From: an uncultured bacterium
Lineage (GTDB): Bacteria > Cyanobacteriota > Vampirovibrionia > Gastranaerophilales > Gastranaerophilaceae
Direction of reading: 5' to 3'
Length of the DNA: 52,353 bases
Assembly: GCA_900547585.1 (NCBI GenBank)
Contig: URHD01000003.1
Span: forward strand, 1 to 52,353
Part shown: positions 14,573-22,919 of the stretch, one piece after another
Layout: each line of letters opens with the position of its first letter
Numbering within the stretch: the first letter of the stretch is position 1
The notes under the pieces: generated by a model
Told to the model about the DNA's origin: nothing
What the model saw: the letters and a program-made list of their open reading frames with translations, nothing else
The model's database searches: none
Made by a program: the position numbers and the translations under genes

Positions 14573-16175
14573 GCTCAACCCAGTTTTCTTCTATCTTTTT
14601 GAGAATTGATTCTACAAAATTTATGTCTATTTTTTTTCTTTCTTCTTCGCGCTTTTTGGTGAAAATCGACGCTGCGGCGCTCTGTGAATAAAATTGCTCT
14701 TTTTTGTTTAGAAAATGTTCATAAACGCTCTTTTTAATGATGTTTTCGTAGAATTTTGTCATGTATTCACCGTTTTGCGAAAGCGAAAACAACATATCCG
14801 CATCAATATCATGCCCCTCTGCCCTCAAAAGGTAAGACATCAGTTTTAAACGGTAGTCAATTGTCTTTTTTAGCTCCTGCGTGAAAATTTCATCAGCAGG
14901 GAGCGGATTTTTGAAATATTCTTCGGGATTCTCGTTAAATTTCTCCAGAAATGCATTGAAAAGTTCGTTTTTATCAAAAAACCACTTATCAAAATACCCT
15001 TTTTCATACAGTTGCCTTAAAAGAAAATCATTCAGCCCGATTGTGCGTGCATTCTGCGTCAAATCAAATTCTTTGTACTGAATATCAAAAGTTATCGTTC
15101 TCCAGGCTGCATACTCATAAGGCATTTCATCAAACATCAGGCGTGAAGTTTTTTCTGCATTTATTAGCAAAAATTTGCAAAATTCCGGTGAAATTTCAAT
15201 AATTTCGTCATTTGCAAAGAATTTTGAAGTAATTCTGCCAAATTCCGAATCAGAAATTTCATTGAATCCGAAACAATCCACAATTCCGTCAATATCGTTG
15301 ATTACAACAGAAAACATCTGGATTAGTTCTTCGTCGTTTTTTCTTGAGAAAATAACGCCGATATTTCCATGCCCGTCTGGAAGATTTGTAAAACACCTGT
15401 AAACCGGCGATTTTGCGAGGATTTCTGCGTAAAATTTGTCTGTGTTGTCTTCTTTTATTCCGGAAAGTTTTAGCATGTTTATGCTTTTTTGCGCGTGTGC
15501 CTTGACTTTTAGGTCATTTACGTTTTCAAGAACATAATTCAGCGTGCGTAGCCCAAGTTCTGATTTTGACTCGCCAATATTCTTTATTGCGTCAAAAGCC
15601 AGCTCTGAGCAGGGTTTTGCAATGATTAGCGGGGCAAGAATATTAGCCAGATTGTCGCCATCATAGTCATTGTTGAGTGAATCAAGCAGCATTTTCCCCT
15701 CTCTGAGTGGCAGTGCATTTATAAAATCAAGAAAATCAATCTGCGCCTCCGGATTCAATATTGCGCTGGCTAGGAGCCTTGTTGTATCTGCATCAATTAT
15801 TTCCTCGGGGTTTTGCAGGTATTGCAGGTAATCATCGTAATTCAAATGGTTACCAAAAGCCCTTAAAACATTAATTATTTGTGATTTTATTTTGTCGCTA
15901 AGCGCCGGATTTGCCAGTTCTGCGAGCAGTGCGGTTTCTGTCTGGTTTTTGTCGGCAAGCTCATGCAAAAGACAAAAAATAATCTGGCACCGTTCTTCGG
16001 GATTCTCTTTTTTGAGCTCTTTTGCCAGAATTTCGAGAATTGCCTCTCTGTCTTCAATATCACGCAGCGAATCAATAACCTCCATTGCCGACTGCGCAGA
16101 GCGGTTCGCCGGATTCATAAGCTCCGTAATGGAGGAAAGAAGTCTTGCGCGAATTTGAAGTTTTGATACTGCCAT
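14565..16175 (-). CDS. Helical-repeat (HEAT-like) protein of unknown function
   Basis: This 536-residue soluble protein's first 230 residues read as paired helices typical of HEAT repeats (IEDREAILEILAKELKKEN, PEERCQIIFCLLHELADKN, LSDKIKSQIINVLRAFGN, SELGLRTLNYVLENVND). A middle mixed alpha/beta region includes GNIGVIFSRKNDEELIQMFS. The C-terminal third is helical and charged. It lies between a lone ClpX-type zinc-finger gene (3-nt gap) and ruvX (overlap), suggesting one translational unit. I recognise no named family; a scaffold or adaptor role is inference. Confidence 0.72.
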   Translation of the reverse strand: MAVSKLQIRARLLSSITELMNPANRSAQSAMEVIDSLRDIEDREAILEILAKELKKENPEERCQIIFCLLHELADKNQTETALLAELANPALSDKIKSQIINVLRAFGNHLNYDDYLQYLQNPEEIIDADTTRLLASAILNPEAQIDFLDFINALPLREGKMLLDSLNNDYDGDNLANILAPLIIAKPCSELAFDAIKNIGESKSELGLRTLNYVLENVNDLKVKAHAQKSINMLKLSGIKEDNTDKFYAEILAKSPVYRCFTNLPDGHGNIGVIFSRKNDEELIQMFSVVINDIDGIVDCFGFNEISDSEFGRITSKFFANDEIIEISPEFCKFLLINAEKTSRLMFDEMPYEYAAWRTITFDIQYKEFDLTQNARTIGLNDFLLRQLYEKGYFDKWFFDKNELFNAFLEKFNENPEEYFKNPLPADEIFTQELKKTIDYRLKLMSYLLRAEGHDIDADMLFSLSQNGEYMTKFYENIIKKSVYEHFLNKKEQFYSQSAAASIFTKKREEERKKIDINFVESILKKIEENWVEHE

Positions 16176-16178
16176 TAT

Positions 16179-16448
16179 TTAAACTTTACTCCAAAATGCA
16201 TCGAGAATTTTTTGTGCTTCGCCGGAAGGCATTTTATTTTCCAAAATAAGGTATTGAACGGCAATCATCGTGCATTCCGAGCAAATGCTGACGCCCGGGC
16301 CTTTTACCATTTTTACTACCTGCGTATTCGGTCGTCCGCAAAAGCTGCAATAAACCAAATCCTGCGGTTGTTCCTGCTCATGTTCGTGTTCTTCATGTTT
16401 TTTGCTGCGGCTGTTTAAGGACACAACCTTTTCTTCATTATCTGACAT
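16179..16448 (-). CDS. Stand-alone ClpX-type zinc-finger protein
   Basis: This 89-residue protein carries a zf-C4_ClpX domain: CSFCGRP with C34 and C37, then GVSICSECT with C56 and C59. In ClpX this domain forms the dimeric N-terminal adaptor/substrate-docking module, but here no AAA+ ATPase part follows. The N-terminal 30 residues are Glu/His-rich and probably disordered. It is the first gene of the operon with the HEAT-like protein, ruvX and DUF1292. Confidence 0.85.
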   Translation of the reverse strand: MSDNEEKVVSLNSRSKKHEEHEHEQEQPQDLVYCSFCGRPNTQVVKMVKGPGVSICSECTMIAVQYLILENKMPSGEAQKILDAFWSKV

Positions 16449-16555
16449 TGGTTTACCTTTTCTTTTTAAGACTACATCAAATATTGTATCTTATTTTAAT
16501 CAGGTTGCCAAATTTTTTTATTTTGTATATTATGTTGTAAACTTTTAAATATGTC

Positions 16556-16593
16556 TTCCGTTTTTTAAGCGGAAAACTTGCTTATAAAGCAAG
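16556..16593 (+). promoter_or_regulatory. Two tandem small hairpins upstream of the TPR lipoprotein gene
   Basis: TTCCG/CGGAA (16556-16560 with 16570-16574) and CTTGCTT/AAGCAAG (16577-16583 with 16587-16593) form adjacent stem-loops within the probable 5' leader, ending 27 nt before the start codon. They could affect mRNA stability or translation; GGAGAG (about 16607-16612) is the ribosome-binding site and is left free. Confidence 0.4.
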
Positions 16594-16620
16594 CAGCAGG
16601 ATATTTGGAGAGATTTCTTT

Positions 16621-17226
16621 ATGAAAAAAGTTATATTGCTAATTACGGTGTTGTTTGTATCGGTCATAAGCACAGCTTGTATAAATAATCTGGCTGTTCA
16701 GGAGCTCAACAATAAGGCAAAAGCATATCTTGAAGCCGGTGAAACAGATAAAGCCATCTGCCGCCTGCGCTCAAGCATTGATTTGGATACAAATATCTTT
16801 GAAACCCATTATAATTTAGGTGTTGCGCTCATCCAGAATAAAGAATATGAAGAAGCGCAAAAATCTCTCGAAAATGCTGTTAATTTAAAACCGGATTACC
16901 CGGATACTTATTATTCTCTGGCGCTTTCCTTGCAAGAACAGGCGTATGCGCTTGCTAATCCGGCTTCTGATGATGAAGAAGCTTCTGTTTTAACTGAAGA
17001 AGCTGAAAATACCGATATTTCTTCAGAAGAAGCTCCGGCTAAAGAACTTACTGAAACGCAAAAACAAGAAATCGTAGAAAAATTCAATCTCGCTATTGAA
17101 AATTACAATAAATATCTTTCCAAAAAGCCTGACGCAAAAGACAAAGAAAGTATTGCTTCTCAGGTTGCAACTTTGACGGAAGAAATCAAAAAATACAATT
17201 CACAACCGGAAACCGAAGCGGAATAA
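16621..17226 (+). CDS. TPR-repeat lipoprotein
   Basis: This 201-residue protein has a lipoprotein signal MKKVILLITVLFVSVISTAC with lipid-acceptor C20. Two TPR-like units cover about 28-105 (LNNKAKAYLEAGETDKAI, FETHYNLGVALIQNKEYEEA, YPDTYYSLALSLQEQ). A Glu-rich linker follows, then a helix with NLAIENYNKYLSKKP. It probably acts as an envelope protein-interaction module. Its stop overlaps the lgt start (TAATG), so the lipoprotein and the enzyme that lipidates it are made from one mRNA. Confidence 0.85.
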   Translation: MKKVILLITVLFVSVISTACINNLAVQELNNKAKAYLEAGETDKAICRLRSSIDLDTNIFETHYNLGVALIQNKEYEEAQKSLENAVNLKPDYPDTYYSLALSLQEQAYALANPASDDEEASVLTEEAENTDISSEEAPAKELTETQKQEIVEKFNLAIENYNKYLSKKPDAKDKESIASQVATLTEEIKKYNSQPETEAE

Positions 17227-18005
17227 TGCAGTCGCCTCCGTCTTCAATAATTTTTTCAATAGGCGGGTTTCATCTTCATTATTATGGTTTGATAATGTTT
17301 TTCGCAATTCTTTCTGCTATTTTGACCATGCGATTTGTTGTGAAAAAATTCTATAAAGATGTTGATACCTCGGTTTTGTTGGATATTTTGCCGCCTATTC
17401 TCCTTTGCGCAATACTCGGAGCCCGAATTTATTATGTTGTATTGGATTTTTCTTATTATTCAAAGCATGCGGGTGAAATTTTTGCGGTTTGGAACGGCGG
17501 AATCTCAATCCATGGCGCCCTGATAGGCGGAATCCTCTGCGGATTGTGGCTGGCGTATAAGAAAAACTTCTCTTTTCTGAGATATGCAGATATTTTTGCT
17601 TACGGGCTTTTGATCGGGCAGGCTGTGGGGCGTTTGGGCAACTATTTTAACTGCGAAGCATTCGGGATGCCCACACTGCTCCCCTGGGGGCTTTATATTC
17701 CCGAATCACACAGACCTTTTGAATATTATCAGTATTCTTATTTCCATCCGACTTTCTTATACGAGATTATCTGGAATCTGCTTGTTTTTGCCATGCTGAT
17801 TTTCCTTACAAAAAAAAGAACCTACCCTGTCGGTACGGTATTTTTCGGCTATCTTGTTTTGTATTCTCTCGGGCGCTTTTTTATTGAATTTTTGCGTGTT
17901 GACAGTGTTTTAGACATAGGAAATGTGCCTGTTGCACAAATTGTTTGTGTTATTGCTGCTGTTGCGGGCGTTTCCGGCATAATTTGGGTTAACCGAAAAA
18001 AATAA
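17226..18005 (+). CDS. lgt: Prolipoprotein diacylglyceryl transferase
   Basis: This 259-residue polytopic inner-membrane enzyme transfers diacylglycerol from phosphatidylglycerol to the lipobox cysteine. The Lgt signature GQAVGRLGNYFNCEAFG, with the conserved G-R-x-G-N-x-x-N-x-E, is intact. The early HYYGLIMFFAI and ISIHGALIGG segments and late GRFFIEFLRVD are also typical. Length is normal. It is coupled to the preceding lipoprotein gene; the lspA partner lies at 11.2 kb. Confidence 0.97.
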   Translation: MQSPPSSIIFSIGGFHLHYYGLIMFFAILSAILTMRFVVKKFYKDVDTSVLLDILPPILLCAILGARIYYVVLDFSYYSKHAGEIFAVWNGGISIHGALIGGILCGLWLAYKKNFSFLRYADIFAYGLLIGQAVGRLGNYFNCEAFGMPTLLPWGLYIPESHRPFEYYQYSYFHPTFLYEIIWNLLVFAMLIFLTKKRTYPVGTVFFGYLVLYSLGRFFIEFLRVDSVLDIGNVPVAQIVCVIAAVAGVSGIIWVNRKK

Positions 18006-18233
18006 TTGCAACCGATTCTTTTCTTTGTATAATTATTAGGCTAAACGTTTTTACATGCTCTGTATAGATTTTTGTAACATTAATGACATGTCTATAACAT
18101 AGTAAAATCAACGGTTTTTAAATTTTTTGTTAATTTTTCTTAACATTTGTTGACGAATTTAGCAATTATTTTTATTCACAAGATTTATGTAATCACGTCC
18201 CCACATATTAACAAGCAAGGAGTAGGAAAGTCG

Positions 18234-21095
18234 ATGAACATTAAATTAAACAATGTAAACATTCTTGAAAAACAAGAAAGTTTTGGTAGGAAAAACAAAA
18301 AAGCTGAAGAAAAGCATTCTTATACAACCCAGCCTAAAACAAGTACATCTCACAAGGTAAGAAATAGTATTGTTGGCGCTGGTCTTGCTCTTGCTTCTTT
18401 AGTCGGTATGAGCAGCTGCTCTGAAACAAATCAGATTGTTGACATTAATCTGGACAAACTTTTTGAATATATCGATTCAATCAATGAAAGATTGGACAAA
18501 ATCATTGAAAAAATGGATAACAACTATGTTGGTTTGCTCGAAAAATTACAGGACATCCTTGAACAACAAAAAATAAACGAAGCTAACCAGGATAAATTCA
18601 GAAAACAGTTGATTGACTTGATGACTCAATATCACCTTGAAAATTCTCAATTTATGCAAGGAATACTGGATATTTTAAACAATAATTCGCTTACTGCTGA
18701 ACAAAGATATCAAAAGATTATGGAAATGATGCAGCAGATTGTTGATCAGCTCGGCAAACTCGACGGCATTCAAGAATCTATTGATAACCTTGAACAAACT
18801 ATCACAGTTGGCAACGATAAAGTTTCTAACCTCATCAAAGAAGCAATTCTTGAATTTAAAGAAGGCAAAATCACCCTTAAAGAATTGAACCAGATGATTG
18901 CTGAATGGATTGTAAATTCTGATCTTCAAAACAAAGAAGTTATCGAAAAAATGAACGAAATCCTCAAAGCTATCGAAAATGGTCAGCTCACAGATAAAGC
19001 CGCTCTCGACAAAATCGCTGCTTTACTCGAAACTATTTCAGCTGATGTTAAAGACATCGTTGCTCAGTTGAAAGCTCTTGCTTCTCTCGTTGAATCAGGT
19101 GACAAACAACTTTCTCAGGATATTCAAAACCTCACTAATAAATATGAACAGGGCAATGCCGATTTGAATTCTACATTGGTTGCAATCCTTGAAAAAGCTG
19201 AACAGCAGTGCACAAACGGCAGCACAATTATCTCTCAAATTGAGCAACTCAAAGAATTGATTGCCAATGGACAAATGGGTAGCACTGAAGCCCTTGAATC
19301 AATCAAAGACATCTTAAACACTATCAATACAAACATTGAAACTGCTAACAAGAAAATTGATGACGTAATTGCAGCTCTCGGTAAACTTGATTCTAACCTT
19401 AGCGCAAAACTCGACGCACTCATCAACAAATATGACCAAGGTCAGATTTCAATGGAACAACTGGTTGAACAGATTCTTGCAGAATCAATCAAATCTAACC
19501 AGATTGGAACTGATACTTTGAACGAAATCAAAGAAATCAAAGCTCAGTTAAACGCAGGTCAGATTAGCATGGCAGAAGCTCTTGATAAATTGACTCAACT
19601 TGTTCAGGATATCAAAGACATTTCTCAGGAAATTTTGAACTCTCTCAAACAGCTTGCAGCTGACTTCAACACATACAGAACTGAAAACGATACAAACCTG
19701 AAAAACCTCGGTAACCAGATGGGACAGGTTGTCAGCGGTGTAGGCAATATCAATGAACAACTGAAAAACCTCAACAAAACTGCTGATGCAATCTACGGTT
19801 CTGTTACAAAACTCGGTACAACAGTTGATAACATCTACGCAGAACTCGGCGATATCAAAAATGAAATGGGTTCAGGTCTTACTGCTGAACAGTTAGAAGA
19901 TATTCTTGCTAAGAAAGAACCCGAACTCTACAAACAATTCCAGAATATCGTTGATGTTGTAGCTCAAGGAAATACAAAATTAGACAATATCATTGATATA
20001 ATGAACGCTTTCAAATCATTCGGCGACAAACTGGATGGTATGGGCGAAAAAGTTAACGAGTTGGTCGCTTTGATGCAGACTTCTAACGAAACTCAACTCG
20101 CTAACGCAAAAGACATCATCAATGAAATTAAAAACCTTGCAGCAGGCGGTACTGCTAACACAGCTGAAATCAATGCCAAGTTAGATGAAGCAATCGGCCT
20201 CCTCGGCGACATCAAAGAACTCCTCAAAGAAATTTCCGGCAAAATCAACACCGTAATTTCTAACCAGGAAAAAGCTCAGGAAAAAGCTGACCAATATATG
20301 ACAAATTCAATGAACACATTGAATCAAATCCTTGACAAAATGGTTTCCGGCGAAGACTTTGCTTCACTCGTTACGAAATTTGATAACTATGTAACAAATG
20401 CACAGGCTCAATATCAGGTTATCCAGCAGGATAATGCAGAATTCAAAGATCTCCTCAGAGAATTGATTGCAAAACAGGGCAACGGCGGAATGACCAAAGA
20501 AGAAATGATTGAAGCTATTCAAGAAGGTCTGAAAAGCCTTAACATTCCTAACTACAGCAGTGTACTTGCAGAAATCAGCTCAAAACTTGATGATATCTTT
20601 GGTGCACTCCCCGGCGGAACTGATATCACCCTTGAAAACCTTGAACAGTTGTTCCAGAAATACCAGTCAAACGCTGACCTCTCATTGACAAACGAACTGC
20701 TCGACCAGATTCTGTCAGTAACAGGCGCAATCTTGAACCAGTCAGGAATGGGCGGCTCAGGCAGTGTTGATACTTCTGAAATCAAAAGCCTTATTTCACA
20801 GGTTCTTGAAGCAATCAAAACAGGCAACACTAATAGCGTAGACGAAATCAAAAAATTGCAAACTGCACTGGCAGATATCAAAGCACAACTTGACAAAATA
20901 GCAAACCAGGGCGGCGGCGAAACTGCTTTCGCAAGAACAGCAATGAAAAATCTTGAAAGAGCAATCGCAAGAATGGATAACTACAACGCTTACGCTAACC
21001 TCGTAAGAAGCGAATACAAAGCTAATGACGGTCAATCAGCCAGAACAGCTACAGCTGGTTCTTACAGACCCGATACTTTCTACTGGAGAGCATAA
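18234..21095 (+). CDS. Giant coiled-coil lipoprotein-like protein
   Basis: This protein has 953 residues from the ATG at 18234, preceded by AAGGAG. A polar N-terminal tract of about 42 residues comes before a hydrophobic segment and a lipobox-like VGMSSC with C62. Residues about 70-900 are almost unbroken amphipathic helix with irregular repeats of roughly 40-100 residues built on a G-Q/K-I/L-T/S turn (near 209, 248, 345, 402, 441). Glycine-rich breaks lie around 640, 830 and 905. The C-terminal tail (YKANDGQSARTATAG) is polar. It resembles a fibrous stalk or spacer. No enzyme domain is visible and no family is recognised. A strong terminator follows. Confidence 0.75.
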   Translation: MNIKLNNVNILEKQESFGRKNKKAEEKHSYTTQPKTSTSHKVRNSIVGAGLALASLVGMSSCSETNQIVDINLDKLFEYIDSINERLDKIIEKMDNNYVGLLEKLQDILEQQKINEANQDKFRKQLIDLMTQYHLENSQFMQGILDILNNNSLTAEQRYQKIMEMMQQIVDQLGKLDGIQESIDNLEQTITVGNDKVSNLIKEAILEFKEGKITLKELNQMIAEWIVNSDLQNKEVIEKMNEILKAIENGQLTDKAALDKIAALLETISADVKDIVAQLKALASLVESGDKQLSQDIQNLTNKYEQGNADLNSTLVAILEKAEQQCTNGSTIISQIEQLKELIANGQMGSTEALESIKDILNTINTNIETANKKIDDVIAALGKLDSNLSAKLDALINKYDQGQISMEQLVEQILAESIKSNQIGTDTLNEIKEIKAQLNAGQISMAEALDKLTQLVQDIKDISQEILNSLKQLAADFNTYRTENDTNLKNLGNQMGQVVSGVGNINEQLKNLNKTADAIYGSVTKLGTTVDNIYAELGDIKNEMGSGLTAEQLEDILAKKEPELYKQFQNIVDVVAQGNTKLDNIIDIMNAFKSFGDKLDGMGEKVNELVALMQTSNETQLANAKDIINEIKNLAAGGTANTAEINAKLDEAIGLLGDIKELLKEISGKINTVISNQEKAQEKADQYMTNSMNTLNQILDKMVSGEDFASLVTKFDNYVTNAQAQYQVIQQDNAEFKDLLRELIAKQGNGGMTKEEMIEAIQEGLKSLNIPNYSSVLAEISSKLDDIFGALPGGTDITLENLEQLFQKYQSNADLSLTNELLDQILSVTGAILNQSGMGGSGSVDTSEIKSLISQVLEAIKTGNTNSVDEIKKLQTALADIKAQLDKIANQGGGETAFARTAMKNLERAIARMDNYNAYANLVRSEYKANDGQSARTATAGSYRPDTFYWRA

Positions 21096-21122
21096 TCAGC
21101 TCAAAGGTCGCTAAATAAAACT

Positions 21123-21160
21123 AAAAAAGGGATTTAAGTTTAACTTAAATCCCTTTTTTT
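21123..21160. terminator. Strong bidirectional terminator
   Basis: A perfect 18-bp stem (21123-21140 with 21142-21159) has A6 and T7 flanks. It lies between the convergent coiled-coil gene (ends 21095) and LysM gene (ends 21177), so it can stop transcription from both sides. Confidence 0.93.
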
Positions 21161-21176
21161 AGCTTGAATTACCTTT

Positions 21177-22661
21177 TTATTTTTTCAAGTTTGCTTTAAC
21201 CTGATTAAGGAATGCATTGCTTACTTTGTGGTCTTCTTCACAGGGGTCTTTGCCTGCTGCGATGTTTGCTTTCCACATATTTTCGTAATCCTTGATTGCT
21301 TCTTCAGCTGATTTGTTGTTTTTAGCTGCTTCGATGTTTGCTGTTGACGGAAGTTTGATTGTCTGACCGACTTTGAAGCCTTTGATTTTGATTTTTCCGC
21401 AATCATCGGTGAATTTTTGAAGATTGTTCAGGTTTATCAATTCATCAATTGATACATTGTATTTTTTAGCCAGTTTTGCAAGTGATTCACCGTTTTGTAC
21501 GACTACTGTATAAGGTCTTGCTTCAACTTCGACCGGTTCAATATTGATGGGTTCTTCTTCGACTTCTGCCAATTCAGAAAGCTTAATTGTCGGAGGTACA
21601 ACAACCTGAGGTTTTTCTTCTTCCTTGGTTGCCAGCTTGTAAATCAAAGCCTGTGCTTCATCAATGTTCAAAACGCTGTCATCGCCGGCTGCATCACGCA
21701 TTGCTGCGTTCATTGCGTCTTTGTCGAGCTTGCCTTCTGCGTCTGTGAAGTATGTTGCGAGTTCTTTCATTACTCTTTTTCCGTCTTTTGATGCTTTTGA
21801 TTCATCAACATATTTGTTGTAAGCTTCGGCATTATCGTGAGTTATTTCAACCGAAACGGCTTTTTCATTTCTAAATGCCTGACCGAGCATATCAGCTGCG
21901 AATGTTACGCCTGCTGCTGCTACTGCAACCGGAATTGCTGCTGTTTTTGTTACATTTTGTGCTACGTTTACAATTTCGCCTGCTGTTACTGCTTGGTTTA
22001 CTTTTGTTGTGATTAATGCGCCTGCTCCTGCTCCGATACCTCCGACACCGATTGTTCTTCTTGCGCCCTGTGCCGGGTCATACCATTTTTCTTTGTCACC
22101 GATGAGTTCAATGATTTCTTTTGTATCTTTTTTAGAGAATTCTACGCCGTATTCTTTTCCGATTTCGTTCAAATCAGCTCTTAACTGTCTGAATTCAGAG
22201 TTTTCATGGCTGTAATTGATGTAATGGTCTTCGCCTGCTCTTGCTTCGTACATTTCTACGAGGCGTTCAACATCTAAATTGCCTTCTGCGTCTTTCAAAA
22301 AGCCTGCATTCATCAATTTTCTGTAAGTTTTGTTTCTGATATCGCCTTCGCCTGCTCCGTTTTCGAGAACTTCTGCCTGTTTGTTTTCAAGAGCTTTTGT
22401 TCTGTACAGGTTGTTGTCTTTTTTACCGAGAATATTTCTCTGGAACCAGTTAGGACGTTTGTCCTCTTTGTCCATTTTAAGGTCATTTTCTTTATAATAT
22501 TTTTTAACTTCCTTGTAAACTTTTCTTGTTTTTGTGCTTTCTGCATTTTTCAAAACATCATAAATTGAAACAGGTGTTTCCTGTGCTTTTTGTGCAAGAC
22601 CTTTTTTAATGTCTTTCTTGTCTACTGCGTTGCTGTTTACTGATGAAACTCCTAATGTCAT
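21177..22661 (-). CDS. LysM-domain protein without signal peptide
   Basis: This 494-residue protein has a charged helical N-terminal half. A glycine/alanine-rich hydrophobic stretch spans about 195-265 (GVGGIGAGAGALITTKVN and AAIPVAVAAAGVTFAADML). Two short acidic helix-loop segments loosely recall EF-hands (DAEGNLDVER, DAEGKLDKDA) but lack the canonical DxDxDG. One LysM domain near 385-440 (YTVVVQNGESLAKLAKKYNV to VGQTIKLP) would bind peptidoglycan. No N-terminal signal peptide is visible, so the topology is unclear. The RBS AAAGGGAT is good. The gene is monocistronic. Confidence 0.82.
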   Translation of the reverse strand: MTLGVSSVNSNAVDKKDIKKGLAQKAQETPVSIYDVLKNAESTKTRKVYKEVKKYYKENDLKMDKEDKRPNWFQRNILGKKDNNLYRTKALENKQAEVLENGAGEGDIRNKTYRKLMNAGFLKDAEGNLDVERLVEMYEARAGEDHYINYSHENSEFRQLRADLNEIGKEYGVEFSKKDTKEIIELIGDKEKWYDPAQGARRTIGVGGIGAGAGALITTKVNQAVTAGEIVNVAQNVTKTAAIPVAVAAAGVTFAADMLGQAFRNEKAVSVEITHDNAEAYNKYVDESKASKDGKRVMKELATYFTDAEGKLDKDAMNAAMRDAAGDDSVLNIDEAQALIYKLATKEEEKPQVVVPPTIKLSELAEVEEEPINIEPVEVEARPYTVVVQNGESLAKLAKKYNVSIDELINLNNLQKFTDDCGKIKIKGFKVGQTIKLPSTANIEAAKNNKSAEEAIKDYENMWKANIAAGKDPCEEDHKVSNAFLNQVKANLKK

Positions 22662-22866
22662 GTTAATATCCCTTTCTTTATCCCCTGTAATAATATAGAT
22701 TTCTATGTAAAATCCTCTGTGTTTATATAAACAATTTTTCTTTTCATAAATTGCCTTAAAAAAGAAAAGTTTTTATGAAAAATTTTCAAATATTCCCGTA
22801 AAACAAGGGATTATAGGTGTTAATATTTCTTAACATTATAAACCGTTTCAAAATAGCAGACAAATG

Positions 22867-22890
22867 AAAAGGCGGCTAAAATAGCCGCCG
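22867..22890 (-). terminator. Terminator after the tolC-like gene
   Basis: GGCGGCTA (22871-22878) and TAGCCGCC (22882-22889) form a perfect 8-bp stem with an AAA loop, followed on the minus strand by TTTTC. It lies 30 nt past the efflux-channel stop. The rest of 22662-22870 shows only AT-rich leader sequence of the LysM gene. Confidence 0.82.
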
Positions 22891-22919
22891 GATGTTGGAA
22901 TATAGTTCGGAGTTTAAGC

